A stretch of 64,000 nucleotides of DNA, from positions 229,075 through 293,074 of the forward strand of contig NZ_QJJS01000003.1 in NCBI RefSeq assembly GCF_003201595.1, written 5' to 3'. Positions within the stretch are counted from its first letter, which is position 1. Every line of letters starts with the position of its first letter. Below are positions 51,101-61,438 of this stretch, piece by piece. This DNA is from Sphaerotilus hippei (GTDB taxonomy: Bacteria; Pseudomonadota; Gammaproteobacteria; Burkholderiales; Burkholderiaceae_C). The translations under genes were made by a program, and so were the position numbers. Under the pieces are notes generated by a model. It was not told where the DNA came from. It ran no database searches and saw only the letters and a program-made list of their open reading frames with translations.

Positions 51101-54100
51101 TCAACTGCTGAGCTGGCTCCAGACCTTGTCCAGCCGCTTGACGCTGACCGGCTGAGGCGTGCGCAGCTCCTGGGCGAACAGGCTGACCCGCAGCTCCTCG
51201 AGCAGCCAGCGGTACTCGTCGAGGCGGCTGTCGCCCGAGCCCTTCAGGTCCGCCAGCCGGCGGATGCAGCGCTGCTCCAGCGGGCGCAGTTCGGCCAGGC
51301 GCTGGCTGTCGCGGGCAGGATCGGCGCGCAGCTTGTCCAGCCGCAGCGTCACCGCCTTGAGGTAGCGCGGCAGGTGCTGCAGCTGCGCCCACGGCGTGAG
51401 CACCAGGAAGCGCCGGGGCATCAGGCGCTGCAGCTGGGCGCTGACGTCGTCGGCGACCTCCTTGGGCGGGCGGCTGTCCTTGAGCTTGCGCAGTGCCGCC
51501 GCATGCTCGGCCAGCACGATCGCCGCGGTCCGGGCCACCTCCTGGGCGATCAGGTTCAGGCGTGAGCGCCCCTGCTCGATGCGGGCCTTGAAGCCGGCCG
51601 CATCGACGGGCAGCGGATCCCCGAGGAAGGCCCGGTCCATCGCCACCTCGATGACCTGGTCACGCAGCTCGTCCTGCGTGCCCAGCGACATGTAGGAGAC
51701 CGCCATCTTCTGCAGATCGGGGATGTTCTTCTCCAGGTACTTCAGCGGCTCGCGGATCTGCAGCGCGATCAGCCGCCGCAGGCCGGCACGATGCTTCGAC
51801 GCGGCCGCCTCGGGCTCGTCGAAGACCTCGATCTCGACGTGGGCGCCCCGATCGATCAGTGCCGGAAAGCCGATCAGCGTCTGGCCGGCCTTGCGGATCT
51901 CCATCAGCTCGGGCAGCTCGCCGAAGGTCCAGTCGGTGTAGGCCAGCACGGCGACCGGCTCCACGGCCGGCGCCGGCGAGTCCTGTCGGGCCGGCCGGCC
52001 CGGCGTGCGGGCCGGCTCGCCGGCGGCCGGGGCGGGCGAGCCGGCCGCCGGCGGCGCCACCTTCAGCGCCGCCAGCGCCTGGAAGGCCGAACGGGCCTGC
52101 CCGCCCAGCTCCGCCTTCAGCGTGGCGAGGTTGCGCCCCATGCCCAGCTGGCGACCGTGCTCGTCGACGATGCGGAAATTCATGAACAGGTGCGCCGGCA
52201 CCATGTCGAGCTTGAAGTCGTTGCGCTGCACCGCCAGCTGGGTGCGTTCGCGCACCGCCTTCAGCAGCGTCTCGAGCAGCGCGCCGCGGGCGAATTCGCT
52301 CAGCTCGGCGAACTCGGCCACGAACTCGGGCAGCGGCACCAGCCGCGAGCGCGGGCGCTGGTGCAGGCTCTTGACGAGGGCCAGCACCTTGGCCTCGAGC
52401 ATGCCCGGCACCAGCCACTCGCAGCGCTCCTCGCTGACCTGGTTGAGCGCATAGATGGGCACCGTCACGGTGACGCCGTCCTTGGCATCGCCCGGATCGT
52501 GCAGATAGGTCGCGGCGCAGTCGATGCCCCCCAGGCGGATCGCCTTCGGAAAGGCCGCGCTGGTGATGCCGGCGGCCTCGTGGCGCATCAGCTCGTCGCG
52601 CGTGAGGTGCAGCAGCTTGGGCTGGGTGCGGCTTTCCTGCCGGTACCAGCGCTCGAAGCTGGCGCCGCTGACGACGTCGGCGGGCAGCTGCGCGTCGTAG
52701 TAGGCGTGGATCAGCTCGTCGTCGACCAGCACGTCCTGGCGGCGCGACTTGTGCTCCAGCTCCTCGACCTGGCGGATCATCTTCTGGTTGTGGGCGAGGA
52801 AAGGCAGCCTCGACTCCCACTCGCCGTTGACCAGCGCCTCGCGGATGAAGATCTCGCGCGCGGCCGGGGCGTCGACGTTGCCATAGTTCACGCGCCGGTT
52901 GCTGTAGATGACGATGCCGTAGAGCGTGGCGCGCTCCAGCGCGATGACCTCGGCGGCCTTCTTCTCCCAGTGCGGCTCGAGCAGCTGGACCTTCAGCAGG
53001 TGGCCGGCGATCGGCGGGATCCACTGCGGCTCGATCGCCGCCAGCCCGCGGCCGAACAGCCGGGTGGTGTCGACCAGCTCGGCCGCGACCAGCCAGCGCC
53101 CCGGCTTCTTGCTCAGGTGCGCACCCGGGTGGCGCCAGAACTTGATGCCGCGCGCCCCCAGGTACCACTCGTCGTCATCGGCCTTCAGGCCGATGTTGCC
53201 CAGCAGGCCGGCCAGCATCGACAGGTGGACCTGGTCGTAGGTGGCTGCCGAGCCGTTCAGGCGCCAGCCGTGCTCGGCCACCACGGTGTGCAGCTGGCTG
53301 TGGATGTCGCGCCACTCGCGCACGCGGCGCGGGCTGACGAAGCTCTCGCGCAGGCGCTGCTCCTGCTGGCGGTTGCTGAGCTTGTGGCTGTCGACCTTCT
53401 GGCCGGCCTGGGCCGCGGCGGCGTGGCCATGCTGGCCACGACCTTCCTCGATCCACTTCCACAGCTTCAGGTAGCCCATGAACTCCGAGCGCTCGTCGTC
53501 GAACTTCTTGTGCTTCTCGTCGGCGGCCTGCTGCGCCTCCATCGGCCGGTCGCGCACGTCCTGCACGCTCAGCGCGCTGGCGATGATCAGCACCTCGCTG
53601 AGCGCCTCGCGGTTGCGCGCCTCGAGGATCATGCGACCCACCCGCGGATCCAGCGGCAGCCGCGCCAGCTCCTGGCCGATCGGCGTGAGCTCGTTGAGCT
53701 CGTCGACCGCACCCAGCTCGCCCAGCAGCGCGTAACCGTCGGCGATCGCCTTGCGCGGCGGCGGCTCCAGGAAGGGGAAGTCCTCGACCAGCCCCAGGTG
53801 CAGCGACTTCATGCGCAGGATCACGCCGGCCAGCGACGAACGCAGGATTTCCGGGTCGGTGAAACGCGGACGGCCGAGGAAGTCCTTCTCGTCGTAGAGC
53901 CGGATGCAGATGCCGTTGGCGACCCGGCCGCAGCGCCCGGCGCGCTGGTTGGCAGCGGCCTGGCTGATCGGCTCGACCTGCAGCTGCTCGACCTTGTTGC
54001 GGTAGCTGTAGCGCTTGACGCGGGCGTGGCCGGTGTCGATGACGTAGCGGATGCCGGGCACCGTCAGCGAGGTTTCCGCGACGTTGGTGGCCAGCACGAT

Positions 54101-55090
54101 GCGTTTGCCGCCACCGGTCTCGAAGACGCGGTCCTGCTCGGGCTGCGACAGCCGCGCGAACAGCGGCAGGATGTCGGCGTCGCGGTGCAGCGGCTGGTGG
54201 CTGAGGTGGCGGCGCAGGTGGTCGGCGGCCTCGCGGATCTCGCGCTCGCCGGGCAGGAAGACCAGGATGTCGCCCGAGCCGGCGCGCCACAGCTCGTCGA
54301 CCGCATCGGCGATGGCGTCGTCCAGGCCGTATTCCCGGCTCTCCTCGAAGGGCTTCCAGCGCTGCTCGACCGGGAAGGTGCGACCGCTGACCAGGATCAC
54401 CGGCGCGGGGCCCCGGGCCGAGGCGAAATGCTGGGCGAAACGGTCGGCATCGATGGTGGCCGAGGTGACGACGATCTTCAGGTCGGGGCGGCGCGGCAGG
54501 ATCTGGCGCAGGTAGCCGAGCAGGAAATCGATGTTGAGGCTGCGCTCGTGGGCCTCGTCGATGATCAGCGTGTCGTAGGCCTTGAGCAGCGGATCGGACT
54601 GGGTTTCCGCCAGCAGGATGCCGTCGGTCATCAGCTTGACCGACGCCCCCGGCTGCAGCCGGTCCTGGAAGCGCACCTTGTAGCCGACCACCTCACCCAG
54701 TGGCGACTTCAGCTCCTCGGCGATGCGCTTGGCCACCGAACTGGCGGCGATGCGGCGCGGCTGCGTGTGGCCGATCAGGCCGCTGCCGCCCGCGCCCAGG
54801 CCACGCCCGAGCTCGAGCGCGATCTTGGGCAGCTGCGTGGTCTTGCCCGAGCCGGTCTCGCCGCAGACGATGACGACCTGGTGCTCGCGCAGCGCCTGCG
54901 CGATCTCCTCGCGCCGGGCGGACACCGGCAGGGACTCCGGATAGGTGATCGGCGGCACCGGCGTGGCCGGGCGGCACCGGGCCGGGCCGGGCCGCGGGCC
55001 GCGCTCGCGCGGGCGACGACGTGGTGCACCGGGGCCGTCGGTCGGGGCGTCCGCGGACGCAGGGATGGAGGTGGGGTCGGTCTGATTCAC
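51101..55090 (-). CDS. hrpA: ATP-dependent RNA helicase HrpA
   Basis: A DEAH-box helicase that acts on mRNA and stalled ribosomes. About 1329 residues from a GTG at 55090 (after CCCCCTCCC). The motifs are ordered: GETGSGKTTQLPK (I), TQPRRIAA (Ia), IIDEAHERSLNIDF (II), VVTSATIDADRFA (III), the C-terminal helicase region with ATNVAETSLTVPGI and QRAGRCGR, then HA2, OB-fold and a long C-terminal domain. Pro/Ala/Gly-rich insert VAPPAAGSPAPAAGE lies near residue 1020. A start at 55156 would also be in frame, but it overlaps the argA promoter region. Confidence 0.94.
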   Translation of the reverse strand: MNQTDPTSIPASADAPTDGPGAPRRRPRERGPRPGPARCRPATPVPPITYPESLPVSARREEIAQALREHQVVIVCGETGSGKTTQLPKIALELGRGLGAGGSGLIGHTQPRRIAASSVAKRIAEELKSPLGEVVGYKVRFQDRLQPGASVKLMTDGILLAETQSDPLLKAYDTLIIDEAHERSLNIDFLLGYLRQILPRRPDLKIVVTSATIDADRFAQHFASARGPAPVILVSGRTFPVEQRWKPFEESREYGLDDAIADAVDELWRAGSGDILVFLPGEREIREAADHLRRHLSHQPLHRDADILPLFARLSQPEQDRVFETGGGKRIVLATNVAETSLTVPGIRYVIDTGHARVKRYSYRNKVEQLQVEPISQAAANQRAGRCGRVANGICIRLYDEKDFLGRPRFTDPEILRSSLAGVILRMKSLHLGLVEDFPFLEPPPRKAIADGYALLGELGAVDELNELTPIGQELARLPLDPRVGRMILEARNREALSEVLIIASALSVQDVRDRPMEAQQAADEKHKKFDDERSEFMGYLKLWKWIEEGRGQHGHAAAAQAGQKVDSHKLSNRQQEQRLRESFVSPRRVREWRDIHSQLHTVVAEHGWRLNGSAATYDQVHLSMLAGLLGNIGLKADDDEWYLGARGIKFWRHPGAHLSKKPGRWLVAAELVDTTRLFGRGLAAIEPQWIPPIAGHLLKVQLLEPHWEKKAAEVIALERATLYGIVIYSNRRVNYGNVDAPAAREIFIREALVNGEWESRLPFLAHNQKMIRQVEELEHKSRRQDVLVDDELIHAYYDAQLPADVVSGASFERWYRQESRTQPKLLHLTRDELMRHEAAGITSAAFPKAIRLGGIDCAATYLHDPGDAKDGVTVTVPIYALNQVSEERCEWLVPGMLEAKVLALVKSLHQRPRSRLVPLPEFVAEFAELSEFARGALLETLLKAVRERTQLAVQRNDFKLDMVPAHLFMNFRIVDEHGRQLGMGRNLATLKAELGGQARSAFQALAALKVAPPAAGSPAPAAGEPARTPGRPARQDSPAPAVEPVAVLAYTDWTFGELPELMEIRKAGQTLIGFPALIDRGAHVEIEVFDEPEAAASKHRAGLRRLIALQIREPLKYLEKNIPDLQKMAVSYMSLGTQDELRDQVIEVAMDRAFLGDPLPVDAAGFKARIEQGRSRLNLIAQEVARTAAIVLAEHAAALRKLKDSRPPKEVADDVSAQLQRLMPRRFLVLTPWAQLQHLPRYLKAVTLRLDKLRADPARDSQRLAELRPLEQRCIRRLADLKGSGDSRLDEYRWLLEELRVSLFAQELRTPQPVSVKRLDKVWSQLSS

Positions 55091-55253
55091 GGGAGGGGGA
55101 TTATCTATGACGGTCGCACGATCGCCGCCCCCCGATCCGCCCGCGGTGGGGCACAATCGGCCGCGCCGTCAGCCGGTCACCGCCACCCGCGGGCATGCGT
55201 CTGATGTCACGAGTTCCCGTTTGATGACGGCACGCCGATCACCCGCCACCCGC

Positions 55254-56600
55254 ATGTCGATGAACCTCGTATTTCCTCACACCTTCGTGCCGCTGTTCCG
55301 GGCCGTGGCGCCCCATATCCACGCCTACCACGGCAAGACTTTCGTGGTGGGCATGGCCGGCGAATTGATTGCCGCCGGCAAGCTCAATGCCTTCGCGCAG
55401 GACCTGGCGATCCTGCATGCCATGGGCATCAAACTGGTGCTGGTGCACGGGTTTCGCCCCCAGGTGAATGAACAGCTGCAGGCCAAGGGGCACCCCTCGC
55501 GGTTCAGCCACGGCAAGCGCATCACCGACGCGGTGGCGCTCGACTGCGCCCAGGAGGCCGCCGGGCAGTTGCGCTTCGAGATCGAGGCGGCATTTTCCCA
55601 GGGCCTGCCCAATACCCCGATGGCCAACGCCACCGTGCGGGTCGTGTCGGGCAATTTCCTGACCGCCCGCCCGGTCGGCATCGTCGACGGCGTCGATTTC
55701 ATGCACAGCGGCGTGGTACGCAAGGTCGACGCGATCACGATACGGCGCGCGATCGACATCGGCGCCCTGGTGCTGCTGTCGCCCTTCGGTTTCTCGCCGA
55801 CCGGCGAAGCCTTCAACCTGACGATGGAGGAGGTCGCGACCAGCACCGCCGTGGCCCTGCAGGCCGACAAGCTGCTGTTCATGACCGAGACCGCCGGCAT
55901 CCGCGAGGACCTGCACGATCCGGAAAGCGCGATCGACACCGAACTCGCGCTGGCCGATGCCCGGCGCCTGCTCGCCGGCCTGCCCGATGCCACCCTGCCG
56001 ACCGATCCGGCGTTTTATCTTCAATATTGCGTGAAGGCCTGTGAAGGCGGCGTCGAGCGTTCCCACATCCTGCCGTTCTCGGTCGACGGGGCGCTGCTGA
56101 TGGAGGTATTCACCCACGACGGCATCGGCACGATGGTGGTGGACGAAAAACTCGAGAGCCTGCGCGAGGCCGGCCCGGACGACGTCGCCGGCATCGTGCA
56201 GCTGATCGAGCCCTTCGAGCGCGATGGCACGCTCGTCAAGCGCAGCCGCACCGAGATCGAGCGTGATGTCTCCTGCTACAGCATCATCGAGCACGACGGC
56301 GTGATCTTTGGCTGCGCCGCGCTCTATCCTTATCCCGAGGCGCGCACGGCCGAGATGGCCGCGCTCACCATCTCGCCGCAGGTGCAGAGCCAGGGCGACG
56401 GCGAACGCATCCTCAAGCACATCGAGCACCGGGCCAAGGGCATGGGCCTCGAGAGCATCTTCGTGCTCACGACCCGCACCATGCACTGGTTCATCAAGCG
56501 CGGTTTCCAGCAAGTCGACCCCAACTGGCTGCCGGACGCCCGCAAGCGCAAATACAACTGGGATCGCCGCTCGCTGGTGCTCGTCAAGCGCCTGAGCTGA
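55254..56600 (+). CDS. argA: N-acetylglutamate synthase ArgA
   Basis: First step of arginine synthesis: acetyl-CoA plus glutamate. The 448-residue protein joins an N-terminal amino-acid-kinase-fold domain (VLVHGFRPQVNEQL; residues about 15-285) that binds arginine for feedback control, and a C-terminal GNAT acetyltransferase domain (about 300-440; TISPQVQSQGDGERILKHIE). The ATG at 55254 (MSMNLVFPHTFVPLFR) was chosen because family similarity starts there, although the frame is open for 49 more codons upstream. It is divergent from hrpA. Confidence 0.94.
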   Translation: MSMNLVFPHTFVPLFRAVAPHIHAYHGKTFVVGMAGELIAAGKLNAFAQDLAILHAMGIKLVLVHGFRPQVNEQLQAKGHPSRFSHGKRITDAVALDCAQEAAGQLRFEIEAAFSQGLPNTPMANATVRVVSGNFLTARPVGIVDGVDFMHSGVVRKVDAITIRRAIDIGALVLLSPFGFSPTGEAFNLTMEEVATSTAVALQADKLLFMTETAGIREDLHDPESAIDTELALADARRLLAGLPDATLPTDPAFYLQYCVKACEGGVERSHILPFSVDGALLMEVFTHDGIGTMVVDEKLESLREAGPDDVAGIVQLIEPFERDGTLVKRSRTEIERDVSCYSIIEHDGVIFGCAALYPYPEARTAEMAALTISPQVQSQGDGERILKHIEHRAKGMGLESIFVLTTRTMHWFIKRGFQQVDPNWLPDARKRKYNWDRRSLVLVKRLS

Positions 56601-56633
56601 CCCCATACACCCACCCTGAAAACGGAGAGAAAG

Positions 56634-56906
56634 ATGGCTCGTATCGTCCAATGTGTCCTGCTGAAGAAGGAAGCCGAAGGGCTCGACTTTTCGCCTTATC
56701 CCGGCGAACTGGGCAAGCGCATCTACGAAGGCGTCAGCAAGGAAGCCTGGCAGCAGTGGCTCAAGCACCAGACCATGCTGGTCAACGAAAACCGCCTGAA
56801 TCTGGCCGATGCGCGCGCCCGCCAGTATCTGGCGCGCCAGATGGAACGTTTCTTCTTCGGCGAAGGGGTCGATCAGCCGGTCGGTTTCGTGCCCCCGGCC
56901 GCCTGA
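56634..56906 (+). CDS. yggX: Fe(2+)-trafficking / oxidative damage protection protein YggX
   Basis: A small 90-residue protein that protects iron-sulfur clusters. The start [18 protein letters not shown] has the conserved Cys7, and [18 protein letters not shown] and the ending [12 protein letters not shown] are typical. It follows argA by 33 bases and likely shares its transcript. Confidence 0.95.
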   Translation: MARIVQCVLLKKEAEGLDFSPYPGELGKRIYEGVSKEAWQQWLKHQTMLVNENRLNLADARARQYLARQMERFFFGEGVDQPVGFVPPAA

Positions 56907-56985
56907 CCGGCTGCCATTCGTGATTTGCTGCGCCGCCTCCTGGTGATCCGGCGCGGCAGACATGGATAACCCCATCGATGAGTGC

Positions 56986-57015
56986 TGGACAAATAGGACC
57001 ACAGTTTCCTAGAAT
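56986..57015 (+). promoter_or_regulatory. Sigma70-like promoter of the H-NS-like gene
   Basis: -35 TGGACA (56986-56991), 18-base spacer and -10 TAGAAT (57010-57015), followed at 57048 by an ATG with a GGAAAGAG ribosome site. Confidence 0.55.
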
Positions 57016-57047
57016 CCGTCCAACACAACACCGACGGAAAGAGCAGT

Positions 57048-57383
57048 ATGGCAACGTATCAGGAACTGATGGCCCAGAAGGCCGCGCTGGATGAACAGAC
57101 GGCGCAGCTGGAAAAGCAGATCGCGGAAACCCTGCGTGCCGAACGCACCGGCGTGATCAATCAGATCAAGACGCTGATGGCCGATCATGGCGTGACGCTG
57201 GCCGATCTGGGCGCCAAGGCCGGCAAGCCCGTCAAGGCACCGGCCGGCGATGTCACCCGCAAGGTCGCACCAAAATACCGTGACCCGAACACCGGCGAAA
57301 CGTGGTCGGGCCGCGGCCTCAAGCCGAAGTGGCTGTCCGCCGCGCTGGAAACCGGCCGCACGCTCGACGAATTCGCAGTCTGA
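57048..57383 (+). CDS. H-NS histone-family protein
   Basis: A 111-residue nucleoid protein that silences AT-rich DNA. The N-terminal half (residues about 1-45) is a coiled coil (EQTAQLEKQIAETLRAERTG). The C-terminal domain begins PKYRDPNTGETWSGRGLKPK and includes the DNA-binding loop WSGRGLKPKWL, the AT-hook-like Arg-Gly pattern of Betaproteobacterial H-NS proteins. It is monocistronic, with a clear promoter and a very strong terminator. Confidence 0.93.
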   Translation: MATYQELMAQKAALDEQTAQLEKQIAETLRAERTGVINQIKTLMADHGVTLADLGAKAGKPVKAPAGDVTRKVAPKYRDPNTGETWSGRGLKPKWLSAALETGRTLDEFAV

Positions 57384-57462
57384 TAACCGGACCGCACCGA
57401 CCCGCAATGGACGTCGGAGTGACTTGATCTGCATCGAATCCCTCGCGAATCGACCGGATCAC

Positions 57463-57496
57463 GGGTGTGGAATCATGGATTCCACACCCTTTTTTC
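57463..57496 (+). terminator. Strong intrinsic terminator after the H-NS-like gene
   Basis: A perfect 12-bp stem GGGTGTGGAATC/GATTCCACACCC with a three-base ATG loop (57463-57489) is followed by a run of T (57489-57495). Confidence 0.92.
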
Positions 57497-57589
57497 TTGG
57501 ACCGGCACTTTCTGTCATATGCCCAATACCGCAGCGCGGAGCAAGGTTGTCAACTTGACACATCAGCTCACGCCAGTAACCTCGCGGCC

Positions 57590-58273
57590 GTGATAGCCGT
57601 ACCGCACCCCTCTTCGCTGTTCGCCTCGATCCGTCTGTTCCTGTCGCGAGCTTCCCTCATCGGCATGCTGGGCCTCACGCTCGGCGCTTGCGCCACCGCC
57701 GCCCCGGCCAACGACACGCTGGACCCGATCTCCCGCCTGCTGCAGGAGCGCAACCTCACCGCCGCCCCCACCGAAGAGTCCCGGACCACCAGCGACGCCT
57801 ACCGGCGCATGCGGGACACGGCCTCCGACCTAGTGCTGTCGGCGATGAACTTCCTGGGCGTGCCCTACGTGCGCGGCGGCAACACCGAAGCCTCGGGCTT
57901 CGACTGCAGCGGCTTCACCCGGCATGTGTTCGAGAACAGCGTGGGCCTGCTGCTGCCGCGCCGCTCGGCCGAACAGGCCACCTCGGCCGGCCTGCTCGAC
58001 GTCGGTCGCACCGAGCTGCGCCCCGGTGACCTGGTGTTCTTCAACACCATGCGCAGCGCCTTCTCGCACGTGGGCATCTACGTCGGCGACGACAAGTTCA
58101 TCCACGCGCCGCGCACCGGCAGCAACGTGCGCATCGAGGACATGCGGCAGAGCTACTGGCAGCAGCGCTTCGACGGTGCGCGCCGCGTGCCGGGTCTGGC
58201 GCTGAAAGGCCAAGTCCGCCTGCCGGCCGACCTGCTGCCGTCGGCCGTGGCCTCGCCGCTACGCGCCGAATGA
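57590..58273 (+). CDS. C40-family NlpC/P60 peptidoglycan endopeptidase, probable lipoprotein
   Basis: A 227-residue cell-wall hydrolase. A GTG at 57590 starts a signal peptide with lipobox LGAC (LIGMLGLTLGACATA), so it is probably anchored to the outer membrane. The catalytic domain (about 85-210) has the cysteine in GFDCSGFTRHV, the first histidine in AFSHVGIYVGDD and a third polar residue in FIHAPRTGSNV. The family cuts D-gamma-glutamyl-meso-diaminopimelate bonds. An upstream ATG in the same frame lies inside the hns terminator and is not used. Confidence 0.88.
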   Translation: MIAVPHPSSLFASIRLFLSRASLIGMLGLTLGACATAAPANDTLDPISRLLQERNLTAAPTEESRTTSDAYRRMRDTASDLVLSAMNFLGVPYVRGGNTEASGFDCSGFTRHVFENSVGLLLPRRSAEQATSAGLLDVGRTELRPGDLVFFNTMRSAFSHVGIYVGDDKFIHAPRTGSNVRIEDMRQSYWQQRFDGARRVPGLALKGQVRLPADLLPSAVASPLRAE

Positions 58274-58333
58274 GTTGACGTGAGTTGATGTCACTGCGCG
58301 GACACGGTCCGCGCAGGCGCGACAATCGGTGCC

Positions 58334-59482
58334 ATGTCCGAGCGCCACATCATCCCGATCCTTCCCCCGTCCGAGGGCATGCGGCCCGCGGGCCTGCCCA
58401 TGCCAGCGGGCGCCGGCCCGGTCGACGGGCTCGGCGACGTCAGGGATCGCCTGCAGCGGCCGCTGCGTGACCTGCGCATCTCGGTGACCGACCGGTGCAA
58501 CTTCCGCTGCAGCTACTGCATGCCGCGGGAGGTGTTCGGCCAGGACTACCCCTACCTGCCGCAGAGCGAGCTGCTGAGCTTCGAGGAGATCACCCGGGCG
58601 GCCCGGCTGTTCATCGGCCTGGGCGTGCGCAAGCTGCGCCTGACCGGCGGCGAGCCGCTGCTGCGGCGCCACCTGGACCGGCTGGTCTCGATGCTGGCGG
58701 ACCTGCGCACGCCGGACGGCCAGCCGCTGGACCTGACGCTGACCACCAACGGCGCGCTGCTCGCGCGCACGGCCGCGCGCCTGAAGGCGGCCGGCCTGCA
58801 GCGCATCACGGTCAGCCTGGACGCGCTGGACGATGCCGTGTTCCGGCGCATGAACGACGCGGACTTCCCGGTCGCCGACGTGCTGGCCGGCATCCAGGCC
58901 GCGCTCGATGCCGGTCTGGAGCGGGTCAAGGTGAACATGGTGGTGCAGCGTGGCACCAACGACCACGAGGTGCTGCCGATGGCCCGCCACTTCCGTGAAC
59001 GCTTCGGACCGCGGGTCTCGCTGCGCTTCATCGAATACATGGACGTGGGCGCGAGCAATGGCTGGCGCATGGACGAGGTCGTGCCGTCGGCCGAACTGCT
59101 GGCCCTGCTGCAGGGGCATTTCCCGATGGAGGCGGTGCGCGACGACGTGCCCGAGGGCGAGACCGCCCGGCGCTGGCGCTACCTCGACGGCCGGGGCGAG
59201 GTGGGTTTCATCTCCAGCGTCACCGAGGCCTTCTGCGGCGACTGCAACCGGGCCCGCCTGTCGACCGAAGGCCAGCTCTACCTCTGCCTGTTCGCCGGAC
59301 AGGGCCACGACCTGCGCCAGCTGCTGCGCGCCGACCCGCCGCTGTCCGACGAGCACCTGCTCCAGGCCGTGGCCGCCGTCTGGCAGGGCCGCCAGGACCG
59401 TTATTCGCAGCGGCGCCATGAGCAGACCCCGGGCGGCTCGACCCCTCGCCGGCGGGTCGAGATGAGCTACATCGGTGGCTGA
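58334..59482 (+). CDS. moaA: GTP 3',8-cyclase MoaA
   Basis: A radical-SAM enzyme for the first step of molybdenum-cofactor synthesis. The first 4Fe-4S site is [10 protein letters not shown] (Cys-x3-Cys-x2-Cys). The second cluster site is [14 protein letters not shown] with a further Cys at YLCLF, and the C-terminal Gly-Gly tail (SYIGG) needed for activity is present. The 382 residues include a Pro-rich leader before the core. It overlaps mobA by eight bases. Confidence 0.96.
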   Translation: MSERHIIPILPPSEGMRPAGLPMPAGAGPVDGLGDVRDRLQRPLRDLRISVTDRCNFRCSYCMPREVFGQDYPYLPQSELLSFEEITRAARLFIGLGVRKLRLTGGEPLLRRHLDRLVSMLADLRTPDGQPLDLTLTTNGALLARTAARLKAAGLQRITVSLDALDDAVFRRMNDADFPVADVLAGIQAALDAGLERVKVNMVVQRGTNDHEVLPMARHFRERFGPRVSLRFIEYMDVGASNGWRMDEVVPSAELLALLQGHFPMEAVRDDVPEGETARRWRYLDGRGEVGFISSVTEAFCGDCNRARLSTEGQLYLCLFAGQGHDLRQLLRADPPLSDEHLLQAVAAVWQGRQDRYSQRRHEQTPGGSTPRRRVEMSYIGG

Positions 59483-60095
59483 TCCGGCGATCACCGGCCT
59501 GGTGCTGGCCGGCGGACTGGCCCGGCGCATGGGCGGCCTCGACAAGAGCCTGCAGCCGCTGCGGGGCCGCCCGCTGCTGGCCTGGGTGGTCGAGCGCCTG
59601 CAGCCCCAGGTGCACACCGTCGTGCTCAACAGCCACCGGCTGCCCGCCGGCGCCGGCGGCCTCGACCTGCCCGTGTGGCCCGACAGCCTGCCCGATCACC
59701 CCGGCCCGCTGGCGGGCCTGCTGACCGGCCTGCAGCGCATGGACACCGACTGGCTGCTCACCGTGCCCTGCGACGTGCCGCTGCTGCCGGCCGACCTGGC
59801 GTCACGGCTGATGCAGGCGGCCCGGCAGGCCGGGGCGGACGTGGCCATCGCCACGGCCCCGGACGCGCAGGGCTGGCGACGCCATCCGGTGTTCTGCCTG
59901 GCGCACCGGCGGGTGCTCGCCTCGCTGGCCGAGGCGCTGGAGCGCGGCGAGCGTCAGGTCGACCGCTGGGCCCTGCGGCAGCAGGCGGCCCAGGCGCGCT
60001 TTCCAGACGCGGGCGCCTTCCGCAACCTCAACACCCTGCAGGACCTGGCCACGCTGGAAGCAAGCCCGGACCTGAGCACCGGGACCCCATCGTGA
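59475..60095 (+). CDS. mobA: Molybdenum cofactor guanylyltransferase MobA
   Basis: Attaches GMP to molybdopterin to form the bis-MGD precursor. The GTP-binding start [18 protein letters not shown] and later VPCDVPLLP define the family. The 206 residues are normal. It starts with GTG at 59475 inside the end of moaA and its TGA overlaps the GTG start of moeA, so all three genes are translationally coupled. Confidence 0.94.
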   Translation: MADPAITGLVLAGGLARRMGGLDKSLQPLRGRPLLAWVVERLQPQVHTVVLNSHRLPAGAGGLDLPVWPDSLPDHPGPLAGLLTGLQRMDTDWLLTVPCDVPLLPADLASRLMQAARQAGADVAIATAPDAQGWRRHPVFCLAHRRVLASLAEALERGERQVDRWALRQQAAQARFPDAGAFRNLNTLQDLATLEASPDLSTGTPS

Positions 60096-61429
60096 GCGAG
60101 AACCGCCCCATCACCGACCCCGCCCTGCCCGACCTGGCCGCGCTGTTCGCCCGCCTGCCCGCCCACGACGAACAGGCCATGCCCGTCGAACGGGTGCAGG
60201 CTCTGCTGCACGAGGCGATCGCCCTGGCCGGCCCGGTGGCCGGTCCTTTCGAGACCGTGCCGCTGCACCAGGCACTGGACCGGGTGCTCGCCGTCACCGT
60301 GGACTCGCCGATCGACGTGCCGGCGCACGACAACGCCGCGATGGACGGACATGCGCTGGACGGCAGCGCCCTGCGCCCGGGCGAGCCGACCGAGCTGGAC
60401 GTGGTCGGCCGGGCGCTGGCCGGCCAGCCCTTCCTCGGCAGCACGCCGGTGAGGGGCTGCGTGCGCATCATGACCGGCGCGGTGATGCCACCCGGCCTGG
60501 ACACCGTCGTGCCGCAGGAGCTGTGCGAGACCCTGGCCGACGGCCGGGTGCGCATCCCGGCGGGGGCGGTGCGACGGGGCGACCATCGGCGTGCCCGCGG
60601 CGAGGACCTCGCCATCGGCCGCCCCGCCTTGCTGGCCGGGCGCCGGCTGAGGCCGGCCGACCTCGGCCTGCTGGCCTCGCTCGGCCTGACGAGCGTGGTG
60701 CTGCACCGGCGCCTGCGGGTCGCGTGCTTCTCCACCGGGGACGAGCTGCGGGCCGCGGGCGAGCCGCTGCCTCCGGGCTGCATCTACGACAGCAACCGCC
60801 AGAGCCTGCTGGCCAGCGTGCAGCGCCTGGGCATGGAGGCGATCGACCTGGGCATCGTGCCCGACCAGCCCGAGGCGCTGACCCGCGCCCTGCAGTCGGC
60901 CTGCCGGCAGGCCGACGTGGTGCTGACCAGCGGCGGCGTCAGCGCCGGGGATGCGGACCACACCCGCGACGTGATCGCCCGGCTGGGCCAGGCGGCCTAC
61001 TGCAAGCTCGCGATGCGCCCGGGCCGCCCCTTCGCCTTCGGCGCCCTGGCCGGGGGCACGCCGGACCAGCCGCGCACGGTCTGGCTCTTCGGCCTGCCCG
61101 GCAATCCGGTGGCCAGCCTGGTGTCCTTCCACGTGCTGGTGCGTCAGGCGCTGGAGCGGCTCGCGGGCGCCGACGCACGCCCCCCGGTGGTGCTGACGGC
61201 CCGCAGCCTGGAGGCGATCCGTAAGCGAGCGGGCCGCAGCGAGTACCTGCGCGGGCGGCTCGAACGCGACCCGGACGGTGAACTGGCCGTGCGGCTGACC
61301 GGAGCGCAGGGCTCGGGCATCCTGCGCAGCCTCAGCGAGGCCGACGCGCTGGTCGTGCTGCCGCAGGCGCAGGGCCCGGTCGCGCCTGGCGACCGGGTCG
61401 AGGTCTGGCCCTTCGACGGCCTGATCTGA
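60092..61429 (+). CDS. moeA: Molybdopterin molybdenumtransferase MoeA
   Basis: Inserts molybdate into adenylated molybdopterin. The 445 residues show the four-domain MoeA layout: the VPAHDNAAMDGHAL active-site segment (about residue 80), IMTGAVMPPGLDTVVPQE, ACFSTGDELRAAGEPL, TSGGVSAGDADHTRDVI and FGLPGNPVASLVSF in order. A 45-residue N-terminal leader precedes family similarity. It begins with GTG at 60092 (GTGA overlap with mobA). It converges on ispF with a nine-base gap. Confidence 0.94.
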   Translation: MSENRPITDPALPDLAALFARLPAHDEQAMPVERVQALLHEAIALAGPVAGPFETVPLHQALDRVLAVTVDSPIDVPAHDNAAMDGHALDGSALRPGEPTELDVVGRALAGQPFLGSTPVRGCVRIMTGAVMPPGLDTVVPQELCETLADGRVRIPAGAVRRGDHRRARGEDLAIGRPALLAGRRLRPADLGLLASLGLTSVVLHRRLRVACFSTGDELRAAGEPLPPGCIYDSNRQSLLASVQRLGMEAIDLGIVPDQPEALTRALQSACRQADVVLTSGGVSAGDADHTRDVIARLGQAAYCKLAMRPGRPFAFGALAGGTPDQPRTVWLFGLPGNPVASLVSFHVLVRQALERLAGADARPPVVLTARSLEAIRKRAGRSEYLRGRLERDPDGELAVRLTGAQGSGILRSLSEADALVVLPQAQGPVAPGDRVEVWPFDGLI

Positions 61430-61438
61430 GCGCCCGGC

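Noticed and set aside
51791-55204. An 1137-codon open frame on the plus strand opposite hrpA
   Set aside because: Antisense shadow of hrpA, and it would also run into the argA promoter. No recognisable protein.
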